From Arenibacter sp. F20364 (GTDB lineage: Bacteria; Bacteroidota; Bacteroidia; Flavobacteriales; Flavobacteriaceae): DNA of 64,000 bases. Positions 1-8,795 of this stretch are shown piece by piece. Under the pieces are notes generated by a model, which saw only the letters and a list, made by a program, of their open reading frames with translations, had not been told where the DNA came from and did no database searches. The DNA is taken from NCBI RefSeq assembly GCF_023015905.1, contig NZ_JALKBD010000022.1, forward strand, positions 24,840 to 88,839, given 5' to 3'. The position numbers and the translations under genes were made by a program. Each line of letters begins with the position of its first letter. The stretch's first letter is position 1.

Positions 1-504
1 TCGTTATTTGAGCAATACAAATTGGATCCATCCACCATAGATTTAACCCCTATAAAAGAAGATTCTTTATTAAGGGAGCAGGTAGCTTTGGAAGATAAAT
101 ACAATTTGTTCGAAAGAAACATTAACAATTCCGGGCAGGTTCTGTTTTCTCCCCTTAGTGGAACTGTATCCCAGGGTTTTGATGCTGAAAACAAACATTT
201 TGCCGTGGATGTAGTTGCCCCAAAGGACAGTCCAATTAAAGCTGTGGCCAATGGTACGGTAGTTTTTGCCGAATGGACAGCGCAAACGGGTTATGTGATC
301 ATACTAGAGCATGTGGACGGACTTTTAAGTGTTTATAAACATAATGGTGCATTAAATAAAGGACAGGGAGATGTAGTAAGGTCAGGAGAGGTTATTGCTT
401 CGGTAGGAAATACAGGGGAGTTGACCACAGGACCACACCTTCACTTTGAACTTTGGAGTAATGGCAGCCCAATCAATCCATTAGATTTTATAGATTTTAA
501 ATAA
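1..504 (+). CDS. M23 family metallopeptidase, 5' end missing
   Basis: C-terminal part of a zinc peptidase of the M23 (LytM/lysostaphin) family, which cuts peptide cross-links of peptidoglycan in the cell envelope. The frame is open from base 1, so the true start lies upstream; the TTG at 22 is probably just an internal leucine codon. Zinc ligands are visible: His at 196 and Asp at 208 form the HxxxD motif, and the HLH motif lies at 436-444, followed by FELW. The fold continues to the usual NPLDF end. The stop at 502-504 is 6 bases before the next ATG, so it is probably cotranscribed with the GH3 gene. Family call is secure; substrate is not known from sequence. Confidence 0.93.
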   Translation, partial: SLFEQYKLDPSTIDLTPIKEDSLLREQVALEDKYNLFERNINNSGQVLFSPLSGTVSQGFDAENKHFAVDVVAPKDSPIKAVANGTVVFAEWTAQTGYVIILEHVDGLLSVYKHNGALNKGQGDVVRSGEVIASVGNTGELTTGPHLHFELWSNGSPINPLDFIDFK

Positions 505-510
505 AATTAA

Positions 511-2022
511 ATGAGTTTAAAATCAATTGCAGCAAAAATATTTGCCAAGAATATCGCAAAGAAAACTGCCAAATGGGTAAATAATCCCATTGAAACCCAA
601 GAAAAAGTATTTAAGTCACTCATTAGGGAAGCAAAAAATACCGACTTTGGTAAGGATCACAATTTTTCACAGATAAAATCGCATTCCGACTTCGCCAACA
701 ACGTTCCCATAAGGGATTATGAGGAATTAAAGGGTTATGTGGAAAAAGTGGTTGCCGGGCAATTGGATATACTATGGCCAGGCAAACCGGCTTATTTTGC
801 CAAGACCTCTGGAACCACCTCAGGAGTAAAATACATCCCCATTACCCACGAATCCATAAAATATCAAATTGAAGCTTCGCGAAATGCCATTTTAAACTAC
901 ATCCATGAAACTGGAAATGCGGATTTCGTAGACGGCAAAATGATATTTCTTCAAGGAAGTCCGGAAATGAAGGAAAAAAATGGGATTAAGATTGGTAGAT
1001 TATCCGGAATATCTGCCCACTATGTTCCCAATTATCTGCAAAAAAACAGATTGCCAAGTTGGGAGACGAATTGTATTGAAGATTGGGATACCAAAGTGAA
1101 TAAAATTGTAGGGGAAACAGTGAACCAAAACATGACGGTGATTGCGGGGATACCTTCCTGGGTTCAAATGTATTTTGAAAAGCTGAATGCAAAGACGGAC
1201 AAAAAAATAGGAGATCTCTTCAAAAATTTTCAGCTCTTCATTTACGGCGGGGTAAACTATGAGCCTTATCGCGCAAAATTTGAAAATCTCATCGGCCGTC
1301 GAGTGGACAGCATAGAACTATTCCCTGCCAGTGAGGGATTCTTCGCCTACCAAAATTCGCAAAAGGAACAAGGAATGCTTCTGTTATTGAATTCGGGTAT
1401 TTTTTACGAGTTTGTTAAGGCTGATGAATTCTTTGTTGAAAACCCTAAAAGAATTACCCTAAACGATGTTGAATTGGGCGTTAACTATGTGATGATCATC
1501 TCTACCAATGCCGGTCTCTGGGGATACAATTTAGGGGATACCATTCAGTTTATTTCTGTAAAACCCTTTAAAATAGTAGTTTCCGGAAGAATTAAACATT
1601 TTATATCCGCCTTTGGGGAGCATGTTATAGGTAAGGAGGTTGAAGAGGCAATGAAACAAGCTATAGCAGCAACCGATGCCCGGATAAACGAATTTACAGT
1701 AGCACCACAAATCAATCCGGAAGAAAAGGAACTTCCCTATCATGAATGGCTGATCGAATTTGAACACCCCCCATCAGACATCAAAAAATTCATCAGTATA
1801 TTGGATTCCGCCCTACAAAAACAGAACAGTTATTATTTTGATCTAATTGAAGGGAAAATTCTTCAAACTTTAAAAATTACCCAAATAAAAAAAGACGGAT
1901 TTCAAGAATATATGAAGTCTATTGGAAAGTTGGGAGGACAGAATAAAGTGCAGCGTTTATCCAACGATAGAAAAGTAGCCGATGGATTAAGAAGCTGGTC
2001 AATAATTAAAAACTCACAATAA
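511..2022 (+). CDS. GH3 auxin-responsive promoter family protein
   Basis: 503-residue member of the GH3 family, acyl-adenylating enzymes that in plants conjugate auxin or jasmonate to amino acids. The bacterial members are widespread in Flavobacteriaceae but their substrates are unknown. The nucleotide-binding loop is seen near residue 100 (TSGTTSGVKYIP), followed by the family blocks IYGGVNYEPYR and ELFPASEGFFAYQ, and the C-terminal block GEHVIGKEVEEAM. The length fits the family. It starts 6 bases after the peptidase stop and is followed by about 145 bases holding a promoter for the next gene. No auxin role is implied; an amide-forming ligase acting on some carboxylate is the family-based guess. 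Confidence 0.9.
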   Translation: MSLKSIAAKIFAKNIAKKTAKWVNNPIETQEKVFKSLIREAKNTDFGKDHNFSQIKSHSDFANNVPIRDYEELKGYVEKVVAGQLDILWPGKPAYFAKTSGTTSGVKYIPITHESIKYQIEASRNAILNYIHETGNADFVDGKMIFLQGSPEMKEKNGIKIGRLSGISAHYVPNYLQKNRLPSWETNCIEDWDTKVNKIVGETVNQNMTVIAGIPSWVQMYFEKLNAKTDKKIGDLFKNFQLFIYGGVNYEPYRAKFENLIGRRVDSIELFPASEGFFAYQNSQKEQGMLLLLNSGIFYEFVKADEFFVENPKRITLNDVELGVNYVMIISTNAGLWGYNLGDTIQFISVKPFKIVVSGRIKHFISAFGEHVIGKEVEEAMKQAIAATDARINEFTVAPQINPEEKELPYHEWLIEFEHPPSDIKKFISILDSALQKQNSYYFDLIEGKILQTLKITQIKKDGFQEYMKSIGKLGGQNKVQRLSNDRKVADGLRSWSIIKNSQ

Positions 2023-2144
2023 TACCGACTATTATTTTTCAATATTTATAATTATTGATTGTCTAAAAGTCTAAATTTATAATTTTAGTACCAGGTAGAA
2101 ACTGAGAAAAGCTCCACAGGAAAAAAAATAAACAATATAAATTG

Positions 2145-2152
2145 TAGTTTTG
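2145..2152 (+). promoter_or_regulatory. TAnnTTTG -7 box upstream of the DUF6909 gene
   Basis: TAGTTTTG matches the Bacteroidota sigma-A -7 consensus TAnnTTTG and lies 15 bases before the ATG at 2167. No clear TTG -33 box is seen at the expected distance. It would open the operon running into the polysaccharide locus. Confidence 0.55.
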
Positions 2153-2166
2153 CACGAAATCTGCTT

Positions 2167-3852
2167 ATGAGTAAATCCGTTAACACTACTAGGGCACAAG
2201 ATTCCACCAATGCCATTGAGCGCTTGTATATTACAATGCGACATCTCTTCAATCGTGGATTTTACAAGCCTTCAGGTATCTCCGGGGCTACTCTTAGACA
2301 ATCCCTTTTACAGTTGCGCCCAGAAATATACGGTTCCATTGCCGAGGAAAAAGCCGAGCTAAACGGCCTTATGTACGTTTTAGAAAGGTTACCGGAAGGC
2401 ATAGAACAGTGTCGGTTTATAAACCTAACATCCGATGAAGGATATGCCGGTTCTCAATTCAAACCTATTATTCCCCCAAAAAGGCGAAGAAACTGTTACA
2501 GGATAGATGACGAACAGATGAATATCGAGATTACCCGTGGCAGATCGGACATTTACGATATACTAACCCATCTCACCTTTTTGTTCATCGAATCCGAGAA
2601 AATTAGCAAAAAGGTCCTTATAGAGGACACGGATAAGACCATAAGGGACTGGGTAAAATTGGAACAGGCTGCGAATAAAGATGAACTTAGCCAAAGGGAA
2701 AGGGAAGTAGCCTTAATACATATGGCCAATATTTTGGGAAGACCCTTTATTGAGGTAATGGCCATTCACAAAAAACTTTCTACGACAGCCAATCCGGAAC
2801 GATTTTTAAAAATTATCTATTGGCTGGGCAAGCTGGCTATTGAGGAGGAAACAACTGGAAACAAAAGGGCCATCACTTTTAGTCCTATGTTACGGGAGCG
2901 CCTGGGACACCATATTCATGGGGAACGTTGGGCCAATAGGATTAAAGAAGCCTTACAGAATCAGGGATTATTGGAGCGACCTATTCACATAATAAGTGCC
3001 AATATGCACAGCGTTATGAATTCTTTGTTTGCCTCCAAGGCCTTATCCAATACCTTTAAAGGAAAGACAAAATTGGAAATCTTTGAAGCCTTAAGCATTC
3101 CCAAAAATTCAGCATTACGGGAAAAAGTCATTGACTACGCTCAAAAGAACGGCATGATTTCTATAGACGATGTTTCCGGTACCAATATAGATGTACAAAT
3201 ATTTGACATGGCCAAGTTGGGAAAAGGGGCTTGCTGTTATGAATTACCCGCAAACTGTCCGGACATTGAAAAACCAGTTATATTTGTAATGGACTATGCC
3301 TTTGGGGAACAGGCCTATGAAACGATAGATGAATTATTAAAGCCATATAAATCTAAAAAACACCAAAAGGTATTTTTAAATGTGGCTTCCATAACCATAA
3401 TGGGAAAAGCAGGTATTCTGGAAGGAGGAAAAGGGGACATTATGATTCCTGATGCCCATATTTTTGAGGGAACCGCAGATAATTACCCCTTTAAAAATGA
3501 ATTACGTAAAGAAGATTTTGAAGGTAACGGACTTAAGGTTTTACAGGGAGCCATGGTAACCGTATTGGGAACTTCCTTGCAAAATAGGGACATCCTAAAA
3601 TTCTTCCATGAATCTACATGGAACGTAATTGGGTTGGAAATGGAAGGTGTGCATTATCAGAAGGCCATACAATCGGCTTCCAAAATTAGAAAAAGTATAA
3701 AGGAAGATGTTAAAGTGCGTTATGCCTATTATGCCTCCGATAATCCTTTGGAAACGGGGAGCACCTTAGCATCTGGCGGTTTGGGGACCACAGGAGTTAA
3801 GCCCACCTATTTAATAACCGACAAAATACTAACACAAATATTTAATTCCTAG
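2167..3852 (+). CDS. DUF6909 family protein with a nucleosidase-like C-terminal half
   Basis: 561-residue cytosolic protein without signal peptide or membrane segment, resembling the flavobacterial family DUF6909. The first ~300 residues are mostly helical in character. From about residue 410 it has a Gly-rich stretch (GKAGILEGGKGDIMIP) and near residue 490 the block GLEMEGVHY. This recalls the MEME-type ribose-binding loop of nucleoside phosphorylases and AMP nucleosidase, though I cannot verify homology. The gene has its own TAnnTTTG promoter and ends 3 bases before the Wzz-like gene, which in turn ends 3 bases before rfbB, so the three form one operon. Function is unknown; a nucleotide or nucleoside substrate is only inferred. 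Confidence 0.75.
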   Translation: MSKSVNTTRAQDSTNAIERLYITMRHLFNRGFYKPSGISGATLRQSLLQLRPEIYGSIAEEKAELNGLMYVLERLPEGIEQCRFINLTSDEGYAGSQFKPIIPPKRRRNCYRIDDEQMNIEITRGRSDIYDILTHLTFLFIESEKISKKVLIEDTDKTIRDWVKLEQAANKDELSQREREVALIHMANILGRPFIEVMAIHKKLSTTANPERFLKIIYWLGKLAIEEETTGNKRAITFSPMLRERLGHHIHGERWANRIKEALQNQGLLERPIHIISANMHSVMNSLFASKALSNTFKGKTKLEIFEALSIPKNSALREKVIDYAQKNGMISIDDVSGTNIDVQIFDMAKLGKGACCYELPANCPDIEKPVIFVMDYAFGEQAYETIDELLKPYKSKKHQKVFLNVASITIMGKAGILEGGKGDIMIPDAHIFEGTADNYPFKNELRKEDFEGNGLKVLQGAMVTVLGTSLQNRDILKFFHESTWNVIGLEMEGVHYQKAIQSASKIRKSIKEDVKVRYAYYASDNPLETGSTLASGGLGTTGVKPTYLITDKILTQIFNS

Positions 3853-3855
3853 TTT

Positions 3856-4914
3856 ATGGCTAATCAACAACCGACAAATAGTAGCTCATCCTCTTCCGAT
3901 GAAGTAGATTTGGGGCAACTGTTTCAATTAATTGGAAACGGATTCAAGAAATTTTTCCGTTTTATAGGTAATATTTTCAAAGGTATTTTCCATACGATTA
4001 TCCTATTCCTACTTTTTTTACAGAAGCATTTTATAAAATTTGTGGTTGCGGCTGTTATAGGTTTGGCATTGGGCATCTATTTGGACATGATTAAAAAGCC
4101 GAAATTTATTTCCACTATGGTAGTGGAACCTAATTTTAATAGTGTGCAACAATTGTACAACAACGTAAATTTTTACAACGAGTTGGCGCAGGCAGAGGAC
4201 TCCACCGCCTTGGCAGAAGCCTTGGATGTTGGAGTCTCCGAGGCTTCAAAATTAAAGAAGTTTGTAGTGGAGTCCTATTCGGATGAAAACCAAAAGGTAC
4301 AATTGTTCGATAAGTTTGTACGCAGTTTGGATTCGACCACCAAAAAAGCCATCGATATGGAGAATTATTTGAAAAATTTCAACTCCATGGATGCCAGATT
4401 CCACACTATCTCAGTAACCGCAACGAACAATACTGTCGCCAAAAAGATTCAACCCTCCATTATTAAATCCATTTCCAGAAACGAATATTTTCAATTGCAA
4501 CAGAGCATAAGTGACCAAAATATAAGCTTACAAGACAGCCTTTACAAGAAGCAATTAATGGAAGTGGATTCCCTTCAACATTTGTATAAACGTGTTATGG
4601 AAAAGGAAGCGGAGAAACCACAGCAGGGCACTAACATTAGTTTGGGAGAAAATGGAGGTCAAGAAAATAAAGAATTGGCCCTGATCAACCAAGTAGATAA
4701 GTTAAAAGAGAATTTGGTATTGCTCAATGAGGAAAGAGCCAATAAGTCCAGTATCCTAAATGTAATCTCTGCCTTCCCTAGACGTGGAGTAGAGGTTAAG
4801 GGAATACTGAATAGCTATAAATTTTGGATTCCGCTTGGATTCATTGGAATTACCTTGTTATTTTTAAGTCTTTTGGACCTAAACAGCTATTTAAAAAACT
4901 ATAAAAAAGAATAG
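3856..4914 (+). CDS. Wzz-like polysaccharide co-polymerase / chain-length determinant
   Basis: 352-residue inner-membrane protein with the topology of Wzz-type polysaccharide co-polymerases. It has a Ser-rich N-terminal tail, amphipathic and hydrophobic segments at about 35-55, a membrane segment near 68-86, a long helical periplasmic part (about 90-320, with coiled-coil stretches after 210) and a second membrane segment near 322-342. There is no Walker-A kinase domain, so it is not a Wzc-type fused kinase. Such proteins set glycan chain length with Wzy. It sits between the DUF6909 gene and rfbB with 3-base gaps on each side. Sequence similarity to Wzz is weak by eye; the assignment rests on topology and position. 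Confidence 0.65.
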   Translation: MANQQPTNSSSSSSDEVDLGQLFQLIGNGFKKFFRFIGNIFKGIFHTIILFLLFLQKHFIKFVVAAVIGLALGIYLDMIKKPKFISTMVVEPNFNSVQQLYNNVNFYNELAQAEDSTALAEALDVGVSEASKLKKFVVESYSDENQKVQLFDKFVRSLDSTTKKAIDMENYLKNFNSMDARFHTISVTATNNTVAKKIQPSIIKSISRNEYFQLQQSISDQNISLQDSLYKKQLMEVDSLQHLYKRVMEKEAEKPQQGTNISLGENGGQENKELALINQVDKLKENLVLLNEERANKSSILNVISAFPRRGVEVKGILNSYKFWIPLGFIGITLLFLSLLDLNSYLKNYKKE

Positions 4915-4917
4915 TTT

Positions 4918-5961
4918 ATGAACATCTTGGTTACCGGTGGGGCAGGTTTTATCGGCTCCCATGTGGTTAGGAGATTGCTCACCAACTATCCAAATTATCA
5001 CATCTATAATTTGGATGCTCTTACCTATGCCGGTAATCTTGAAAACTTAAAGGATATAGAATCTGCCCCCAATTATACTTTTATAAAAGGGGATATAACG
5101 GAGTCCAGTTTTATTCATACTATTTTTAAGAAACATAAGTTTGATGCGGTCATTCATTTAGCTGCCGAGTCGCACGTAGACCGGTCTATATACGACCCAA
5201 TGGCCTTTGTAAAAACCAACGTTCTGGGAACAGTACATCTTTTAAACGCGGCCAAATCCACTTGGGAAACGGATTATACGGGAAAACGCTTTTATCACAT
5301 CAGCACGGACGAAGTATATGGAACCTTAGAAGATACCGGCTTGTTTACCGAAACAACGGCTTATGATCCCAGTTCTCCTTATTCAGCCTCCAAGGCTAGT
5401 TCGGATCATTTTGTCAGGGCCTATGGAGAAACTTATGGGCTTCCCTATGTAATCAGTAATTGTTCCAACAATTACGGCCCCAATCAGTTCCCGGAAAAAC
5501 TGATTCCCTTGTTTATAAACAACATAATTAAAAATAAACCATTGCCTGTTTATGGAGATGGCAATTATACCAGGGATTGGCTATATGTATTGGATCATGC
5601 CTTAGCGATCGATTTAGTGCTCCACAACGGAAAAAATGCTGAAACCTATAATATTGGAGGCTTTAATGAATGGAAGAACCTTAAATTGGTAAAATTGCTC
5701 TGCAAACAAATGGATAAAAGACTGGGAAGAGCAGTTGGTGAAAGTGAAAGTCTTATTAAATATATAAAGGACAGACCTGGGCACGACCTGCGCTATGCCA
5801 TAGATGCATCAAAAATTAAGAATGAATTAGGCTGGGAGCCCTCGGTTACTTTTGAAGAAGGGCTGGAAAAAACTATTGACTGGTACTTAGCTAATGAAGA
5901 ATGGTTAAAGAATGTTACCTCTGGGGAATACCGTGAATATTATGGGAGGCAATACAAATAA
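4918..5961 (+). CDS. rfbB: dTDP-glucose 4,6-dehydratase
   Basis: 347-residue extended short-chain dehydrogenase catalysing dTDP-glucose to dTDP-4-keto-6-deoxyglucose, step two of dTDP-L-rhamnose synthesis. The NAD loop GGAGFIGS is at residues 7-14, the catalytic block STDEVYG near 130, and the YxxxK pair (YSASK) near 156-160. The family blocks HLAAESHVDRS and NCSNNYGPNQFPEKLIPL are also present. It is full length. It is separated from rfbA by the DUF559 element, whereas rfbB and rfbA are normally neighbours. Confidence 0.97.
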   Translation: MNILVTGGAGFIGSHVVRRLLTNYPNYHIYNLDALTYAGNLENLKDIESAPNYTFIKGDITESSFIHTIFKKHKFDAVIHLAAESHVDRSIYDPMAFVKTNVLGTVHLLNAAKSTWETDYTGKRFYHISTDEVYGTLEDTGLFTETTAYDPSSPYSASKASSDHFVRAYGETYGLPYVISNCSNNYGPNQFPEKLIPLFINNIIKNKPLPVYGDGNYTRDWLYVLDHALAIDLVLHNGKNAETYNIGGFNEWKNLKLVKLLCKQMDKRLGRAVGESESLIKYIKDRPGHDLRYAIDASKIKNELGWEPSVTFEEGLEKTIDWYLANEEWLKNVTSGEYREYYGRQYK

Positions 5962-6013
5962 TGATATGATGGATGAATCAGTTATGAATTATCCAACAAA
6001 ATTGTTGCATACA

Positions 6014-6464
6014 AATCCCCCTTTGAAGGGGGATATAGGGGGATGTAAAAAACTTACTATTTGAAAAACAGAATTATTCCATACAACCGTAAACTTAAAG
6101 CATTCGCTAGAGAGCTAAGGAAAAATAGTACCTTATCCGAAAAACTGTTGTGGAACCAAATCAAGCGAAATGCTTTAGGGGTTGGGTTTCATCGACAGGT
6201 ACCGATGTTAAATTATATTCTTGATTTTTATTCACATGAGATCAGGTTGCCCATTGAAATTGATGGAAATAGCCATAATCACAAACAACATTATGACAAC
6301 AAAAGACAATATGAACTAGAACAATATGGTGTAACCTTTCTTAGGATTTCCGATATTGACATAAAGCAACAAATGTTTAGCGTTTTATTGGTGTTGAAAG
6401 CTAAAATAGATGAACTAAATATGATGGATAAATAACATCCCCCTTGCCCCCTTCAAAGGGGGAA
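6014..6464. mobile_element. Small DUF559 element with nested palindromic terminal inverted repeats
   Basis: A 0.45-kb unit inserted between rfbB and rfbA. The left end (6014-6046) contains the perfect palindrome CCCCCTTTGAAGGGGG (6017-6032) followed by a short spacer and GGGGGATGT. The right end (6435-6464) reads ACATCCCCC, a 3-base spacer, then CCCCCTTCAAAGGGGG (6447-6462). The right end is almost exactly the reverse complement of the left, so the ends form ~31-bp inverted repeats, each itself a hairpin. Between them lies only a Vsr-like DUF559 nuclease gene. No obvious target duplication is seen. Such GC-rich repeats next to DUF559 genes look like a recurrent Bacteroidota pattern; mobility is inferred. 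Confidence 0.65.
6061..6435 (+). CDS. DUF559 domain protein (Vsr-like PD-(D/E)xK endonuclease)
   Basis: 124-residue protein of the DUF559 family, related to very-short-patch-repair (Vsr) endonucleases of the PD-(D/E)xK fold. After a basic N-terminal helix come the family blocks LWNQIKRNALGVGFHRQ, YILDFYS (candidate catalytic Asp near residue 58) and IEIDGNSH (residues about 68-75), then the C-terminal RQYELEQYGVTFLRI. The start is TTG at 6061, the first codon that gives the conserved N-terminus; no ATG is available nearby. The gene lies exactly between two inverted copies of a palindromic repeat and has no link to sugar metabolism, so it is best read as cargo or motor of a small insertion in the rfb operon. 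Confidence 0.85.
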   Translation: MKNRIIPYNRKLKAFARELRKNSTLSEKLLWNQIKRNALGVGFHRQVPMLNYILDFYSHEIRLPIEIDGNSHNHKQHYDNKRQYELEQYGVTFLRISDIDIKQQMFSVLLVLKAKIDELNMMDK

Positions 6465-6511
6465 TAATTTGTGACAAACAGATAACTAGATAACTCCATA
6501 ACTACAACCCC

Positions 6512-7375
6512 ATGAAAGGTATCATATTGGCAGGCGGCTCCGGAACAAGATTATACCCAATCACCTTGGTGATGAGCAAACAGCTAATGCCCATATATGA
6601 CAAACCAATGATCTACTACCCCCTGGCCACCTTGATGTCTGCCGGTATTCGCGAAATACTGATTATAACCACTCCGAAAGACCTTGACCAATTTAAAGCC
6701 CTTTTAGGCGACGGTTCGCAATTGGGGTGCACCTTTACATTTGCTTCCCAAGAAAACCCTAACGGACTGGCGGAAGCCTTTATTATTGGCGAAGAATTTA
6801 TTGGTGGCGACAAAGTGGCCTTGATCTTGGGTGATAATATTTTTTACGGCTCAGGACTCGCAGCCCTATTACAAGCCAATAACGACCCCGACGGCGGTAT
6901 TATATACGGATATCACGTACAGGATCCGGAACGCTACGGGGTGGTGGAATTTAATGAGGGGGGAAAGGCCATTAGTATAGAGGAAAAACCATCAGAGCCT
7001 AAATCGAACTACGCAGTACCCGGCATCTATTTTTACGATAATGAGGTAGTGGCCATTGCCAAAAATATTAAACCCAGTAAAAGAGGGGAACTGGAAATAA
7101 CCGATATAAATAAAGCTTATTTGGCAAAGGGAAAATTACAGGTTAGCATTTTGGATCGGGGAACGGCCTGGTTGGATACCGGTACCTTTGCTTCCCTAAT
7201 GCAGGCCTCACAATTTGTTGAAGTTATAGAGGACAGGCAGGGTCTTAAAATAGGATCTATAGAAGAAGTGGCTTATACCATGGGGTATATTTCCAAAGAA
7301 CAGTTAAAAAAGCTAGCAAGTCCATTATTAAAAAGTGGGTATGGGGAATACCTAATTGGCCTCATTGGAGAATAA
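6512..7375 (+). CDS. rfbA: Glucose-1-phosphate thymidylyltransferase
   Basis: 287-residue sugar nucleotidyltransferase joining dTTP and glucose-1-phosphate to dTDP-glucose, step one of rhamnose synthesis. The nucleotide-binding signature [13 protein letters not shown] is at residues 6-18, followed by [16 protein letters not shown], the GDNIFYG block near 109, [20 protein letters not shown] and the C-terminal [12 protein letters not shown]. The length is that of the RmlA family. It lies 47 bases after the right end of the DUF559 element, so its expression may depend on read-through across that element or on a promoter inside it. Confidence 0.97.
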   Translation: MKGIILAGGSGTRLYPITLVMSKQLMPIYDKPMIYYPLATLMSAGIREILIITTPKDLDQFKALLGDGSQLGCTFTFASQENPNGLAEAFIIGEEFIGGDKVALILGDNIFYGSGLAALLQANNDPDGGIIYGYHVQDPERYGVVEFNEGGKAISIEEKPSEPKSNYAVPGIYFYDNEVVAIAKNIKPSKRGELEITDINKAYLAKGKLQVSILDRGTAWLDTGTFASLMQASQFVEVIEDRQGLKIGSIEEVAYTMGYISKEQLKKLASPLLKSGYGEYLIGLIGE

Positions 7376-7454
7376 TTAGATAGTCAAAGTATAACTGCTG
7401 GCGTTGTTATGCTAAGAAAAAGACATTATTTAACTAGATAATAAAAAATAAATA

Positions 7455-8000
7455 TTGAAAATCACAGAAACACAGCTAAAAGGCTGTTTTATTTTAGAGC
7501 CAACGGTATATGAAGATGAGAGGGGAATTTTTTTTGAATCCTACCATAAAACAAACTTGGAGAAAGCCCTTGGGGAGACAATAAACTTTGTTCAAGACAA
7601 TATTTCGGTTTCAAAAAAGAGGGTTTTACGCGGCTTACACTTTCAGGCAGGAAAGCATGCCCAAGCAAAACTGGTACAAGTGGTGCAAGGTGAGGTTTTG
7701 GATGTGGTGGTAGACCTGCGTAGGCAGAGCAATACTTACGGACAGCATTTTAAACTTAAGCTGTCTTCTAAAAACAGAAAATCCCTTTTTATACCTAAAG
7801 GTATGGCGCATGGATTCTTGGCACTGACACCAGAAGTGATTTTTTCCTATAAGTGCGATTCCCATTACCAAAAAGAATCGGAAAGAGGGATCAGATACAA
7901 CGACCCTGAACTGGATATCGATTGGGAATTGAAAGGCATGCATGTCATCCTATCCCCCAAAGACTTACAACTACCCCTATGGCAAGATCTACAACTATAA
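7455..8000 (+). CDS. rfbC: dTDP-4-dehydrorhamnose 3,5-epimerase
   Basis: 181-residue cupin-fold epimerase for step three of dTDP-L-rhamnose synthesis. Family blocks are clear: FILEPTVYEDERGIFFESY near the N-terminus, VLRGLHFQ with the catalytic His, VVDLR, FIPKGMAHGFLAL and the late RYNDPELDIDW. The start is TTG at 7455; it yields the usual KITET...GCFILEP N-terminus and no ATG fits. The end overlaps the most likely rfbD start by 22 bases, implying translational coupling. Confidence 0.96.
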   Translation: MKITETQLKGCFILEPTVYEDERGIFFESYHKTNLEKALGETINFVQDNISVSKKRVLRGLHFQAGKHAQAKLVQVVQGEVLDVVVDLRRQSNTYGQHFKLKLSSKNRKSLFIPKGMAHGFLALTPEVIFSYKCDSHYQKESERGIRYNDPELDIDWELKGMHVILSPKDLQLPLWQDLQL

Positions 8001-8779
8001 AGCGTGTCCTGGTCACAGGGGCATCGGGGCAATTGGGGCGAAGCCTTCAAGATTTGGCTCATGAATACCCTAAGTTGGAATTCGTTTTTATGGATTCCAA
8101 GGACCTGGATATAACCGATTCAAAAAAAGTGAACAAAACTATTGAATTGGGCGCCTTTGATCACTGTATAAACTGTGCGGCCTACACCAACGTGGAACAG
8201 GCCGAGAAAAGTCCGGAAATGGCCTTTAAAGTAAATGCAGAGGCTGTAAAGAATTTGGCTTTGGTCTGCAAGAAATATCATGTAACACTAACACACATCT
8301 CTACGGACTACGTCTTTGATGGGAAAAAAGGGTCTCCGTATACCGTTTATGACCGACCCAACCCCATCAACGAATACGGAAAAACAAAATGGGAAGGTGA
8401 AAAATATATTCAAGAAATAATGGACCAATATTATATTGTACGCACTTCCTGGCTATACCATAAAAAATATGGCAAGAACTTTTACAGGACCATATTGGAA
8501 AAGGCCAATAAGGGAGAGGAATTACGCATAACGGACGCGCAGTTAGGCTGCCCTACCAATGCAGTCAACCTTGCCAAATATCTATTGAACCTAATAGCCA
8601 ATAGCAATCAGCAATATGGCACTTACCATTTTACGGACGGTAAAGCCATGAGCTGGTACGGGTTTGCCCTCAACATCCTGGAAGAAAATGGGTTGAAAAA
8701 TACTACAACTATTGTGAAGGACAATAATTATCGTAGTTTTGCCAACCGACCTAAATTTAGTGTGTTGCAAAAAATGTAA
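7979..8779 (+). CDS. rfbD: dTDP-4-dehydrorhamnose reductase
   Basis: 266-residue NADPH-dependent reductase for the last step to dTDP-L-rhamnose. It carries the Rossmann loop GASGQLGRSL near residues 13-22, the block INCAAYTNVEQAE, STDYVFDG and the YGKTKWEGE motif with the catalytic Tyr and Lys. The C-terminus NRPKFSVL is typical. The frame is open to 7922, but the ATG at 7979 puts the Rossmann strand at the usual distance from the N-terminus and limits the overlap with rfbC to 22 bases, so I chose it. Confidence 0.94.
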   Translation: MARSTTIKRVLVTGASGQLGRSLQDLAHEYPKLEFVFMDSKDLDITDSKKVNKTIELGAFDHCINCAAYTNVEQAEKSPEMAFKVNAEAVKNLALVCKKYHVTLTHISTDYVFDGKKGSPYTVYDRPNPINEYGKTKWEGEKYIQEIMDQYYIVRTSWLYHKKYGKNFYRTILEKANKGEELRITDAQLGCPTNAVNLAKYLLNLIANSNQQYGTYHFTDGKAMSWYGFALNILEENGLKNTTTIVKDNNYRSFANRPKFSVLQKM

Positions 8780-8795
8780 CATTAATATTAGAAGA

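Noticed and set aside
511..2022. GH3 gene as proof of auxin metabolism
   Set aside because: Bacterial GH3 homologues are common in Flavobacteriaceae, and no auxin pathway gene is in the window.
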